This document shows, one piece after another, positions 9,126 through 19,028 of a stretch of DNA of 22,114 nt; position 1 is the stretch's first letter, and each line of letters begins with the position of its first letter. Made by a program: the position numbers and the translations under genes. The notes beneath the pieces are model-generated. The model searched no databases. It saw nothing but the letters and a program-made list of their open reading frames with translations, and was not told the origin of the DNA. Source of the stretch: Phoronis australis (Eukaryota; Phoronida; Phoronidae); assembly GCA_002633005.1 (NCBI GenBank), contig NMRA01000027.1, positions 125,837 to 147,950 on the forward strand, read 5' to 3'.

Positions 9126-9191
9126 GGTTTTGCGCCGATTGACGAAAACCCAACCGCTGAAAATCAAGTTTTCGTCAATGGGCGCAAAACC
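9126..9191. repeat. head-to-head inversion junction, near-perfect palindrome
   Basis: GGTTTTGCGCCGATTGACGA (continuing to 9149) pairs with 9168-9191 over 24 bases with one mismatch, around an 18-base centre (9150-9167). Pairing continues outward through GGGCAAAGTCGTGCGG and CCGCACGACTTTGACC with one bulge. This is where the minus array turns into the plus array. On the minus side the last recognisable phase is TTGATTTTCAGCGG; on the plus side the array begins at GTTTTCGTCAATGG. The arms go on for kilobases as diverged inverted satellite. An assembly misjoin cannot be ruled out without spanning reads. Confidence 0.85.
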
Positions 9192-10403
9192 CGCACGACT
9201 TTGACCAAACCCGGAATAACCGAGAATGTTACTGAGCTTCCGCCTCCTCACAGCAAACGTCCATTGCCGGAAAATTAACAGTTGAAAATCGATGCCCCAC
9301 CTTTCCTAGGTCATCTGGCCCTTCCCCAGTAAAATAAAAGAAAAAAACTTCACTTTCAGCTGTTGGGTTTTCGTCAATCGGCGGAAAACCTTGCACGACT
9401 TTACCCTACCCCGAAAAACCAAGAATTTTAAAGAGATTCCGCCTCCTCACTTCAAACGTCCATTGCCGTAAAACTAACAGTTGAAAATCGATGCCCCTCC
9501 GTTCCAAGGTCCTCTGACCCTTCATCAGTAGAGGAAAAGAAAAATATCCGACTTTCAACGGTTAAGTTTTCGTCAATCGGCGAAAAATGGCGCAAGTCTT
9601 TGCCCTACCTCGAAAAACCGAGAATCTTATGGAGATTCTGCCTCCTCAATTCAAACGTCTATTGCCGGAAAACAAACCGTTGAAAATTGATGCACCTTCG
9701 TTCCTAGGTCCTCTGGCCCTTCCTCAGTAAAGGAAAAAAAAACTTGACATTCAACTGTTGGGTTTTCGTCAATCGTTGCAAGACCCCGCACAACTTTGCC
9801 CAACCCCAAAAAACCGAGAATTTTACGGAGATTCCGCCTCCTCAATTCACATGTCTATTGTCGGAAAACTAACAGTTGAAAATCAATGCCAATCCGTTCC
9901 TAGGTCCTCTGGCACTCCCCCAGTAAAGGAAGAGAAAAAAATTGACTTTCAACCGTTGGGTTTTCGTCAGTCGGCGCAAAACCCACACGACTTTGCCCAA
10001 CCCTGAAAAACCGAGAATTTTACGGAGCTTCCGCCTCCTCAATTCACATGTCTATTGCCGTAAAACTAACAGTTGAAAATCGATGCCCCTCCGTTCCTAG
10101 GTCCTCTGGCCGTTCTTCAGATTAGGAAAAGAAAAATATCCGACTTTCAACACTTAAGTTTTCGTCAATCGGCGAAAAACCGCGCAAGTTTTTGCCCTAC
10201 CTCGAAAAACTGAGAATGTTATGGAGATTCTGCCTCCTCAATTCAAACGTCTATTGCCGGAGAACTAACCGTTGAAAATCGATGCCCCTTCGTTCCTAGG
10301 TCCACTGGCCCTTCCCCAGTAAAGAAAAAGAAAAAAAACTTAACTTTCAAGTGTTTGGTTTTCGTCAATCGGCGCACAACCTCGCACGACATTGCCCTAC
10401 CTC

Positions 10404-12047
10404 GAAAAACCGATAATTTTACGGAGATTCCGCCTACTCAATTCAAACGTCTATTACCGGAAAAGTAACCGTTGAAAATTGATGCCCTTCCGTTCCTAAG
10501 TCTTCTGGCCCTCCCCCAGTAAAGGAATAGAAAGACAATTGACTTTCAACCTTTGGGTTTTCGTCAATCGGCGCAAAACCCCCAAGACTTTGCCCAACCC
10601 CAAAAAACCGAGAAATTTACGGAGATTCCGCCTCCTCATTTCAAACGTCTATTGCCGGAAAACTTACCGTTGAAAATTGATGCCCCTCCGTTGCTAGGTC
10701 CTCTTGCGCTTCCTCAGAAAAGGAATTGAAAAACATTGACTTTCAACGGTTGGGTTTTCGTCATTCGGCGCAAATCACCGCACGATTTTGCCCTACCTCG
10801 AAAAAATCGAAAAATTTACGGAGATTCCGCCTCCTCACTTTAAACGCCTATTGTTGGAAAGTTAACAGTTGAAAATCGATGCCATGCCCCTCCGTTTCTA
10901 GGTCCTCTGGCCCTCCCCCAGTAAGGGAAAAGAAAAAAACTTGACTTTTAACGGTTGGGTTTTCGTCAATAGGCGCAAAACCCGCACGACTTTGCCCTAC
11001 TCCGAAAAACCGAGATTTCTACGGAAATTCAGCCTCCTCACTTGAAACGTCTAGGAAAGTTAACAGTTGAAAATCGATGCCATGCCCCTCCGTTCCTAGA
11101 TCCACTGGCCCGCTCCCAGTAAAGGAAAAAGACAAAAACAGACTTTCAACGGTTGGGTTTTCGTCAATCGGCGCAAAACCCAGCACGACTTTGCCCTAAC
11201 CCGAAAAATCGATAATTTTACGGAGATTCCGCCTCCTCAATTCAAACGTCTATTGCCGGAAAAACAACCGTTGAAAATCAATATCGCTCCTATCCTAGGT
11301 CCTCTGGCCCTTGATCAGTAGAGGAAAAGAAAAATATTTGACTTACAACTGTTGGGTTTTCGTCAATCGGCGCAAAAACCGCACGACTTTGCCCTACCCC
11401 TAAAAACCATGAATTTTACGGAGATTCAACCTCTACAATTGAAACGTCTATTTTAGGAAAACTAACCGTTGATAATAGATGCCCCTCCGTTCCTAATTCC
11501 TCTGGAACTCCCTCAGTAGAGAAAAAGAAAAAGAATTGACTTTCAACGGTTAAGTTTTCGTGAATTGGCGCAAAACAGCGCACGACTTTGCGCTACCCCG
11601 AAAAACCGAGAATTTTACCAAGATTCCGCCTCCTCAGTTCAAAGGTCTATTGCGGGAAAACTAACCGTTGAAAATCAATGCCCCTCCGTTCCTGGGTCAT
11701 CTGGCCCTCTCTCAGTAAAGGAAAAGAAAAAAACTTGACTTTCAACCGTTGGGTTTTCGTCAATCGGCGCAGAAACCGCACGACTTTGCCCTACCCCGAA
11801 AAACCGAGCATTTTACGGAGATTCCGCCTCCTCACTTGAAACGTCTATTGTAGGAAAACTGACCGTTGAAAATCGACGCCCCTCCTTTCCTAGGTCCTCT
11901 GGCGCGCTCCCAGTAAAGGAAAAAGAAAAAACCTGACTTTCAACTGTTGGGTTTTCGTCAATCGGCGCAAAACCCGCACGACTTTTCCCAACCCCTAAAA
12001 ACCGAGAATTTTACGGAGATTCCGCCTCCTCAATTGAAACGTCTATT
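10404..12047 (+). repeat. large duplicated satellite block, copy 1
   Basis: This segment shares a long run of private variants with 12788-14220: CTATTACCGGAAAAGTAACC, AGGAATAGAAAGACAATTG, CCCCCAAGACTTTGCCC, CTCTTGCGCTTCCTCAG, AATCAATATC, GATAATAGATGCCCC and GGCGCAGAAACCGC, in the same order. The offset is 2384 bp at the start (12 monomers) and 2173 bp later, because this copy contains one extra monomer in the region of about 10750-10950 plus two 5-bp insertions. Confidence 0.88.
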
Positions 12048-12200
12048 TTAGGAAAACTAACCGTTGAAAATGGATGCCCTTCCGTTCCTAGGTCCTCTGG
12101 AACTCCCTCAGTAGAGGAAAAGCAAAGAATTGACTTTCAACTTTTAAGTTTTCGTCAATCGGCGCAAAACCCAGCACGACTTTGACCTACCCCGAAAAAC
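11408..12200 (+). repeat. four-monomer unit inside copy 1
   Basis: This runs from one CCATGAATTTTACGGAGATT to the next, 793 bp later. Private variants include AGATTCAACCTCT, CTATTTTAGG, GATAATAGATG, TTTCGTGAATTGG, TTTTACCAAGATTCC and AAAGGTCTATTGCGGG. The same set follows at 12201, so this is a tandem higher-order duplication nested in the larger block. Confidence 0.82.
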
Positions 12201-12794
12201 CATGAATTTTACGGAGATTCAACCTCTTCAATTGAAACGTCTATTTTAGGAAAACTAACCGTTGATAATAGATGCCCCTCCGTTCCTAATTCCTCTGGAA
12301 CTCCCTCAGTAGAGAAAAAGAAAAAGAATTGACTTTCAACGGTTAAGTTTTCGTGAATTGGCGCAAAACAGCGCACGACTTTGCGCTACCCCGAAAAACC
12401 GAGAATTTTACCAAGATTCCGCCTCCTCAGTTCAAAGGTCTATTGCGGGAAAACTAACCGTTGAAAATGGATGCCCTTCCGTTCCTAGGTCCTCTGGAAC
12501 TCCCTCAGTAGAGGAAAAGAAAAGAATTAACTTTCAATTGATAAGTTTTCGTCAATCGGCGCAAAACCCGCACGACTTTGCCCAACCCCTAAAAACCGAG
12601 AATTTTACGGAGATTCCGCCTCCTCAATTGAAACGTCTATTTTAGGAAAACTAACCGTTGAAAATGGATGCCCTTCCGTTCCTAGGTCCTCTGGAACTCC
12701 CTCAGTAGAGGAAAAGAAAAGAATTGACTTTCAACTTTTAAGTTTTCGTCAATCGGCGCAAAACCCAGCACGACTTTGACCTACCCCGAAAAAC
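12201..12794 (+). repeat. three-monomer partner of the 11408 unit
   Basis: 12201-12470 matches 11408-11677 at an offset of 793 bp. From about 12480 to 12794 the match is to 11886-12200 at an offset of 594 bp. One monomer (the GGGTCATCTGG / GCAGAAACCGC copy) is therefore absent here. The simplest reading is duplication of four monomers followed by loss of one. Confidence 0.8.
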
Positions 12795-14220
12795 CGATAA
12801 TTTTACGGAGATTCTGTCTCCTCAATTCAAACGTCTATTACCGGAAAAGTAACCGTTGAAAAGTGATGTCCCTCCGTTCCTAAGTCTTCTGGCCCTCCCC
12901 CAGTAAAGGAATAGAAAGACAATTGACTTTCAACCTTTGGGTTTTCGTCAATCGGCGCAAAACCCCCAAGACTTTGCCCAACCCCAAAAAACCGAGAAAT
13001 TTACGGAGATTCCGCCTCCTCATTTCAAACGTCCATTGCCGGAAAACTTACCGTTGAAAATCGATGCCCCTCCGTTGCTAGGTCCTCTTGCGCTTCCTCA
13101 GAAAAGGAATTGAAAAACATTGACTTTCAACGGTTGGGTTTTCGTCAATCAGCGCAAAAACCGCAAGACTTTGCCCTACTCCGAAAAACCGAGATTTTTA
13201 CGGAAATTCCGCCTCCTCACTTGAAACGTCTAGGAAAACTAACCGTTGAAAATCGACACCCCTCCGTTCCTAGATCCTCTGGCCCGCTCCCAGTAAAGGA
13301 AAAAGAAAACAACTGACTTTCAACGGTTGGGTTTTCGTCAATCGGCGCAAAACCCAGCACGACTTTGCCCTACCCCGAAAAATCGATAATTTTACGGAGA
13401 TTCCGCCTCCTCAATTCAAACGTCTATTGCCGGAAAAACAACCGTTGAAAATCAATATCCCTCCTATCCTAGGTCCTCTGGCCCTTTATCAGTAGAGGAA
13501 AAGAAAAATATTTGACTTACAACTGTTGGGTTTTCGTCAATCGGCGCAAAAACCGCACGACTTTGCCCTACCCCGAAAAACCAAGAATTTTACGGAGATT
13601 CAACCTCTTCAATTGAAACGTCTATTTTAGGAAAACTAACCGTTGATAATAGATGCCCCTCCGTTCCTAATTCCTCTGGAACTCCCTCAGTAGAGAAAAA
13701 GAAAAAGAATTGACTTTCAACGGTTAGTTTTCGTCAATTGGCGCAAAACCGCGCACGACTTTGCCCTACCCCGAAAAACCGATAATTTTACCAAGATTCC
13801 GCCTCCTCATTTCAAAGGTCTATTGCCGGAAAACTAACCGTTGGAAATCAATGCCCCTCCGTTCCTGGGTCATCTGGCCCTCTCTCAGTAAAGAAAAAGA
13901 AAAAAACTTGACTTTCAACCGTTGGGTTTTCGTCAATCGGCGCAGAAACCGCACGACTTTGCCCTACCCCGAAAAACCGAGCATTTTACGGAGATTCCGC
14001 CTCCTCACTTGAAACGTCTATTGTAGGAAAACTGACCGTTGAAAATCGACGGCCCTCCTTTCCTAGGTCCTCTGGCGCGCTCCCAGTAAAGGAAAAAGAA
14101 AAAACCTGACTTTCAACTGTTGGGTTTTCGTCAATCGGCGCAAAACCCGCACGACTTTGCCCAACCCCTAAAAACCGAGAATTTTACGGAGATTCCGCCT
14201 CCTCAATTGAAACGTCTATT
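12788..14220 (+). repeat. large duplicated satellite block, copy 2
   Basis: Second copy of the 10404-12047 block, with the same ordered private variants but one monomer fewer. It ends at GTCTATT (14220), where the next base starts GGAATTTTACGG, a jump back of about 60 bp within the monomer. That breakpoint also separates the B-type region from the A/C-type array. Differences from copy 1 are scattered, so the duplication is not very recent. Confidence 0.87.
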
Positions 14221-14764
14221 GGAATTTTACGGAGATTCCGCCTCGTCAGTTCAAACGTCTATTGCTGAAAAACTAACAGTTGAAAGTCGATGCCCCTCCG
14301 TTCCTAAGTCCTCTGGCCCTCCCTCAGTAGAGAAAATGAAAAATAATTGACTTACAACGTTTAAGTTTTCGTCAATCGGCACAAAGTCTCGCACGTCTTT
14401 GCCCTACCCCGAAAAACCGAGAATTTTACGGAGATTCCGCCTCCTCAGTTGAAACGTCTATTGCCGGAAAACTAACCGTTGAAAATCGATGCTCCTCCGT
14501 TCCTAGGTCCTCTGGCCCTCTATCAGTAGAGGAAAAGAAAAAGAATTGACTTTCAACGGTAGAGTTTTCGTCAATTGGCGCAAAACCGCGCACTTTTCTG
14601 CCCTACCCCGATAAACCGAGAATTTTACGAAGATTCTGCCTCCTCAATTCAAACGTATATTGCCGGAAAACTAACCGTTGAAAATCGATGCTCCTCCGTT
14701 TCTAGGTGATCTGGCCCTCCATCAGTAGAGGAGAAGAAAAAGAATTTTCTTTCAACAGTTGAGT

Positions 14765-14765
14765 N
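14765..14765. other. N at a monomer phase break (right block)
   Basis: ACAGTTGAGT is followed after the N by TGAAAATCGATGCC. Roughly the first 115 bases of a monomer are missing, consistent with an unclosed gap of unknown length. Confidence 0.75.
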
Positions 14766-14894
14766 TGAAAATCGATGCCCCTCCGTGCCTAGGTACTCTG
14801 GCACTCCACCAGTAGAGGAAAAGAAAAAGAATTCACTTTCAAATGTTGAGTTTTCGTCAATTGGCGCAAAACCCCGCACGACTTTGCCCTACCT

Positions 14895-15090
14895 CGAAAA
14901 ACCGAGAATTTTGCGGAGATTCTGCCTCCTCAGTTCAAACGTCTGTTGCTGAAAAACTAACCGTTGAAAATCGATTCCCCTCCGTTCCTAATTCCTATGG
15001 CCATCCCTCAGTACAGGAAAGAAAAAGAATTGACTTTCAACAGTTAAGTTTTCGTCAATCGGCACAAAGCCCTGCACGACTTTGCCCTAC
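14895..15090 (+). repeat. monomer copy repeated across the NN gap, copy 1
   Basis: Shares GTCTGTTGCTG, AATTCCTATGGCCATCC and TCAGTACAGGAAAG with 15378-15573. The variant TATGGCCATCC occurs again near 16470, so it marks a small local family. The GCCCTGCACGAC change is also shared by the first two. Confidence 0.78.
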
Positions 15091-15375
15091 GCCGAAAAAC
15101 CGAGAATTTTACGGAGATTCCGCCTCCTGAGTTCAAACGTCTATTGCTGAAAAACTAACCGGTTGAAAATCGATGCCCCTCCGTTCCTAAGTCCTCTGGC
15201 CCTCCCTCAGTAGAGAAAATGAAAAAGAATTGACTTTCAACTTTTAAGTTTGCGTCAATCCTCACAAAGCCCCGCTCGACTTTGCCCTACCCCGAAAAAC
15301 CGAGAATTTTACGGAGATTCCGCCTCCTCAGTTGAAACGTCTATTGCCGGAAAACTAACCGTTGAAAATCGATGC

Positions 15376-15377
15376 NN
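15376..15377. other. NN at a monomer phase break (right block)
   Basis: AAAATCGATGC is followed after NN by CGAAAAACCGAG. The phase jump and the near-copy of 14895 that starts right after it indicate two contig ends joined by a placeholder. Confidence 0.78.
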
Positions 15378-15573
15378 CGAAAAACCGAGTATTTTACGGA
15401 GATTCCGCCTCCTCAGTTCAAACGTCTGTTGCTGAAAAACTAACCGTTGAAAATCGATTAACCTCCGTTCCTAATTCCTATGGCCATCCCTCAGTACAGG
15501 AAAGAAAAATAATTGACTTTCAACAGTTAAGTTTTCGTCAATCGGCACAGAGCCCTGCACGACTTTGCCCTAC
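15378..15573 (+). repeat. monomer copy repeated across the NN gap, copy 2
   Basis: Starts immediately after NN and matches 14895-15090 at an offset of 483 bp, with changes such as GATTAACCTCC and CACAGAGCCC. Because the match begins exactly at the gap, the join may represent either a true duplication or two contig ends placed next to each other. Confidence 0.75.
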
Positions 15574-16719
15574 CCCGAAAAAATGAGAATTTTACGGAGA
15601 TTCCGCCTCCTCAGTTGAAACGTCTATTGCCGGAAAACTAAATTTTGAAAATCGATGCCCCTCCGTTCCTAAGTCCTCTGGCCCTCCGTCAGTAGAGAAA
15701 ATGAAAAATAATTGACTTACAACGTTTACGTTTTCGTCAATCGGCACAAAGCCCCGCACGACTTTGCCCTACCCCGAAAAACCGAGAATTTTACGGAGAT
15801 TCTGCCTCCTCAGTTGAAACGTCTATTGCCGCAAAACTAACCGTTGAAAATCGATGCTCCTACGTTCCTAGGTCCTCTGGCCCTCCATCAGTAGAGAAAA
15901 AGAAAAAGAACTGACTTTCAACGGTTGAGTTTTCGTCAATTGGCGCAAAACCGCGCACTACCTTGCCCTACCTCGAAAAACCGAGAATTTTACGGAGATT
16001 CCGCCTCCTCAATTCAAACGTCTATTGCCGGAAAACTAACCGCTGAAAATCGATGCCCCTCCGTTCCTAGGTACTGTGGCCCACCATCAGTAGAGGAAAA
16101 GAAAAATAATTGACTTTCAACCGTTGAGTTTTCGTAAATCGGCACAAAGCCCCGCACGACTTTGCCCTATGCCGAATAAGTGAGAATTTTACGGAGATTC
16201 CGCCTCCTCAGTTGAAACGTCTATTGCCGGAAAACTAATAATTGAAAATCGATGCCCCTTCGTTCCTAGGTACTCTGGCCCTCCACCAGTAGAGGAAAAG
16301 AAAAAGAATTGACTTTCAACCGTTGAGTTTTCGTCAATTGGCGCAAAACCGCACACGACTTTGCCCTACATCGAAAAACCGAGAATTTTGCGGAGATTCC
16401 GGCTCCTCAGTTCAAACGTCTGTTGCTGAAAAACTAACCGTTGAAAATCGATGTCCTTCCGTTCCTAAGTCCTATGGCCATCCCTCAGTAGAGGAAAAGC
16501 AAAAGAATTGACTTTCAACGGTTAAGTTTTCGTCAATCGGCGCAAAACCACGCACTACTTTGCCCTACCCGAAAAACCGAGAATTTTACGGAGATTCCGC
16601 CTCCTCAGTTGAAACGTCTATTGCCGAAAAAAATAACCGTTGAAAATCGATGTTCCTCCGTTCCTAAGTCCTCTGGCCCTCCATCAGTAGAGAAAAGAAA
16701 AAGAATTGACTTTCAACCG

Positions 16720-16828
16720 TTGAGTTTTCGTCAATTGGCGCAAAACCGCGCACTACTTTTCCCCTCCGTTACTAGGTCCTCTGGCCCGTTTTCGGTAGAC
16801 GAAAAGAAAAAGAATTGACTTTCAACGG
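16720..16828 (+). repeat. monomer with a 90-bp deletion
   Basis: The distance to the next monomer start is 109 bp. Sequence passes from GCGCACTACTTTT directly to CCCCTCCGTTACTAGG, so the conserved block and the AACCGTTGAAA arm are missing. A few bases of C/T-rich sequence (TTGCCC against GATGCCCC) could have served as microhomology. Confidence 0.83.
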
Positions 16829-17400
16829 TTGTGTTTTCGTCAAACGGTGCAAAACTGCACACTAATTTGCCCTACCCTGGAAAACCGAGTATTTTACGGA
16901 GATTCCGCCTCCTCAATTCAAACGTCTATTGCCGGAAAACTAACCGTTGAAAATCGATGCCCCTCCGTTCCTAGGTACTCTGGGCATCTCTCAGTAAAGC
17001 AAAAGGAAAAATTGACTTTCAACGGTTGGGTTTTCGTCAATCGGCGCAAGAACCTGCACCACTTTGCCCTACCTTGAAAAACCGAGAATTTTACGGAGAT
17101 TCCGCCTCCTCACTTCAAACGTCTATTGCCGGAAAACTGTTAAAAATCGATTCCCCTCCATTCCTAGGTCCTCTGGCCCTTCCTCAGTAAAGGAAAAGAA
17201 AAAACTTGACTTTCAACGGTTGGGTTTCCGTCAATCGGCGCAAAACACCGCACAACTTCGCTCTACCCCGAAAAACCGAGAATTTTATTGAGATTCCGCC
17301 TCCTCAGTTCAAACGTCAATTGCTTAAAATCTAACCGTTGAAAATCGATGCCCCTGCGTTCCTAGGTCCTCTGGCCCTCAATCAGTAGAGAAAAAGAAAA
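16761..17400 (+). repeat. three-monomer duplicated segment, copy 1
   Basis: Shares TTTTCGGTAGACGAAA, CGTCAAACGGTGCAAAAC, AGCAAAAGGAAAAATTGAC, GGAAAACTGTTAAAAATCG, GGGTTTCCGTCAATCGG and CCCCTGCGTTCC with 18170-18811, in the same order, at an offset of about 1410 bp (seven monomers plus 17 bp). Its left limit coincides with the deletion breakpoint near 16760. Confidence 0.87.
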
Positions 17401-17418
17401 AGAATTGACTTTCAACGG

Positions 17419-17640
17419 TTGAGTTTTCGTCAATTGGTGCAAAACCGAGCACTACTTTGCCCTACCCCGAAAAACCGAGAATTTTACGGAGATTCCGCCT
17501 CCCAATTTTACTTAGATTTCGCCTCCTGAATTCAAACGTCTATTGCCGGAAACCTAACCGTTGAAAATTGATGCCCCTCCGTTCGTAGGTACTCTGGCCA
17601 TATTTCAGTAGAGGAAAAGAAAAAAAATGACTTTCAACTG
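17419..17640 (+). repeat. monomer with a 24-bp internal duplication
   Basis: The unit is 222 bp. AATTTTACGGAGATTCC at 17480 is repeated in altered form as AATTTTACTTAGATTTCGCC at 17504. The second version has the TTTCGCCTCCTGAATTC variants that also appear at 19487, so it probably comes from that lineage. Confidence 0.82.
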
Positions 17641-17755
17641 TTGGGTTTTCGTCAATTCGCGCAAAACCCCGCACAACATTGCCCTACCTCGAAAAACCCA
17701 GAATTTTACGGAGAATCCGCCTCCTCAGTTGAAACGTCTATTGCCGGAAAACTAA
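17504..17755 (+). repeat. ten-monomer-offset duplicate, copy 1
   Basis: Shares AGATTTCGCCTCCTGAATTC, GGAAACCTAACCG, GGCCATAT, TCAATTCGCGCAAAACCCCG and CACAACATTGCCC with 19487-19738 at an offset of 1983 bp, close to ten monomers. It begins inside the 24-bp duplication of the 17419 copy. Confidence 0.83.
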
Positions 17756-18169
17756 CCGTTGAAAATCGATGCTCCTCCGTTCCTAAGTCCTCTGGCCCTC
17801 CATCAGTAGAGAAAAAGAAAAAGAATTGACTTTCAACTGTTGAGTTTTCGTCAATTGGCGCAAAACCGCGCACTACTTTGCCCTACCCCGAAAAACCGAG
17901 AATTTTACGGAGATTCCGCCTCCTCAATTCAAACGTATATTGCCGGAAAACTAACCGTTGAAAATCGATGCCCCTCCGTTCCTAAATCCTCTGGCCCTCC
18001 CTTAGTAGAAGAAGAGAAAAAGAATTGACTTTCAACGGTGGAGTTTTCGTCAATCGGGGCAAAACCCTGCACAACTTTGCCCTACCCCGGAACACCGAGT
18101 ATTTTTCGGAGATTCCGCCTCCTCACTTCAAACGTGTATTGCTGAAAAACTAACCTTTGAAAATCGATG

Positions 18170-18811
18170 CCCCTCCGTTCCTAGGTCCTCTGGCCTATTT
18201 TTCGGTAGACGAAACGAAAAAGAATTGACTTTCAACGGTTGGGTTTACGTCAAACGGTGCAAAACCGCGCACTACTTTGCCCTACCCCCGAAAAACCGAG
18301 TATTTTACGGAGATTCCGCCTCCTCAATTCAAACGTCTATTGCCGGAAAACTAGCCGTTGAAAATCGATGCCCCTCCGTTGCTAGGTACTCTGGCCATCT
18401 CTCAGTAGAGCAAAAGGAAAAATTGACTTTCAACGGTTGGGTTTTCGTCAATCGGCGCAAGACCCCGCACGACTTTGCCCTACCTCGAAAAACCGAGAAT
18501 TTTACGGAGATTCCGCCTCCTCACTTCAAACGTCTATTGCCGGAAAACTGTTAAAAATCGATTCCCCTCCATTCCTAGATCCTCTGGCCCTTCCTCAGTA
18601 AAGGAAAAGAAAAAACTTGACTTTCAACGGTTGGGTTTCCGTCAATCGGCGAAAAACCCCGCACAACTTCGCTATATGCCGAAAAACAGAGAATTTTATT
18701 GAGATTCCGCCTCCTCACTTCAAACGTCAATTGCTGAAAAACTAACCGTTGAAAATCGATGCCCCTGCGTTCCTAGGTCCTCTGGTCCTCCCTCAGTAGA
18801 GAAAAAGAAAA
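18170..18811 (+). repeat. three-monomer duplicated segment, copy 2
   Basis: Partner of 16761-17400, with the same private variants. Unlike copy 1 it is preceded by a complete monomer containing CACTTCAAACGTGTATTGC. That context recurs near 21095 together with CTTCTTCGGTACACG, which suggests that this copy is closer to the original arrangement. Confidence 0.85.
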
Positions 18812-19028
18812 CGAATTGTTTTTCAACGGTTAAATTTTCGTCAATCGGCGCAAAACCGCGCACTACTTTGCCCTACCCCGAAAAACCGAGAATTTTACGG
18901 AAATTCCGCCTCCCCATTTCAAACGTCTATCGCTGAAAAACTAACCGTTGAAAATCGATGCCCCTTCGTTAATAGGTCCTCTAGCCCTCCCTCAGTAGAG
19001 AAAAAGAAAAAAAAATGACTTTTAACGG

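Larger units (their letters stand above)
6630..9167 (-). repeat. 199-bp satellite array, inverted block
   Basis: Homology resumes abruptly at CATCGATTTTCAACC (6630), the reverse complement of the monomer's GAAAATCGATG. The conserved block, here GGAATCTCCGTAAAATTC or close to it, recurs 14 times. Copies are clearly more diverged than in the left core. They are mostly B type when read on the minus strand: GGGTTTTCG or GGTCTTTCG starts and AGTAAAGG tails, like the plus array after 9168 and unlike the A-type block on the left. Ns at 8183 and 8829 interrupt two copies. Confidence 0.95.
9168..14220 (+). repeat. diverged B-type satellite array, plus orientation
   Basis: About 25 copies, mostly beginning TTGGGTTTTCGTCAATCGGCG with CAGTAAAGGAAAAG or CAGTAGAGGAAAAG tails. 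Some TTAAG-type starts are mixed in, for example near 9560 and 10155. Substitutions and small indels are frequent: the CTATTG stretch is shortened to GTCTAGGAAAG near 11051, and GATGCCATGCCCC carries an extra ATGCC near 10880 and 11080. Much of 10404-14220 is a pair of large duplicated blocks listed separately. No gene is visible. Confidence 0.94.
14361..16322 (+). repeat. C-type-rich stretch with A/C alternation
   Basis: C-type markers (CGGCACAAAG or close) occur in copies starting near 14361, 15044, 15244, 15537, 15726 and 16124, with A-type copies at 14563, about 14846, 15925 and 16323. The copy at 16124 starts TTGAGTTTTCG like A and then reads AATCGGCACAAAGCCCCGC like C, so it is a recombinant. 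Gaps at 14765 and 15376-15377 prevent a firm statement about true order. Confidence 0.7.

Noticed and set aside
5788-9167. Foldback-type transposon with satellite arms and an 842-bp loop
   Set aside because: The two arms differ in subtype (A on the left, B on the right), end at different monomer phases, and show no target-site duplication; an inversion explains the layout more simply. Not fully excluded.
4402-9251. Longer open frames on both strands through the array, up to about 130 codons
   Set aside because: They are the same monomer read across small indels, often with N-derived unknown residues and no consistent start or domain.
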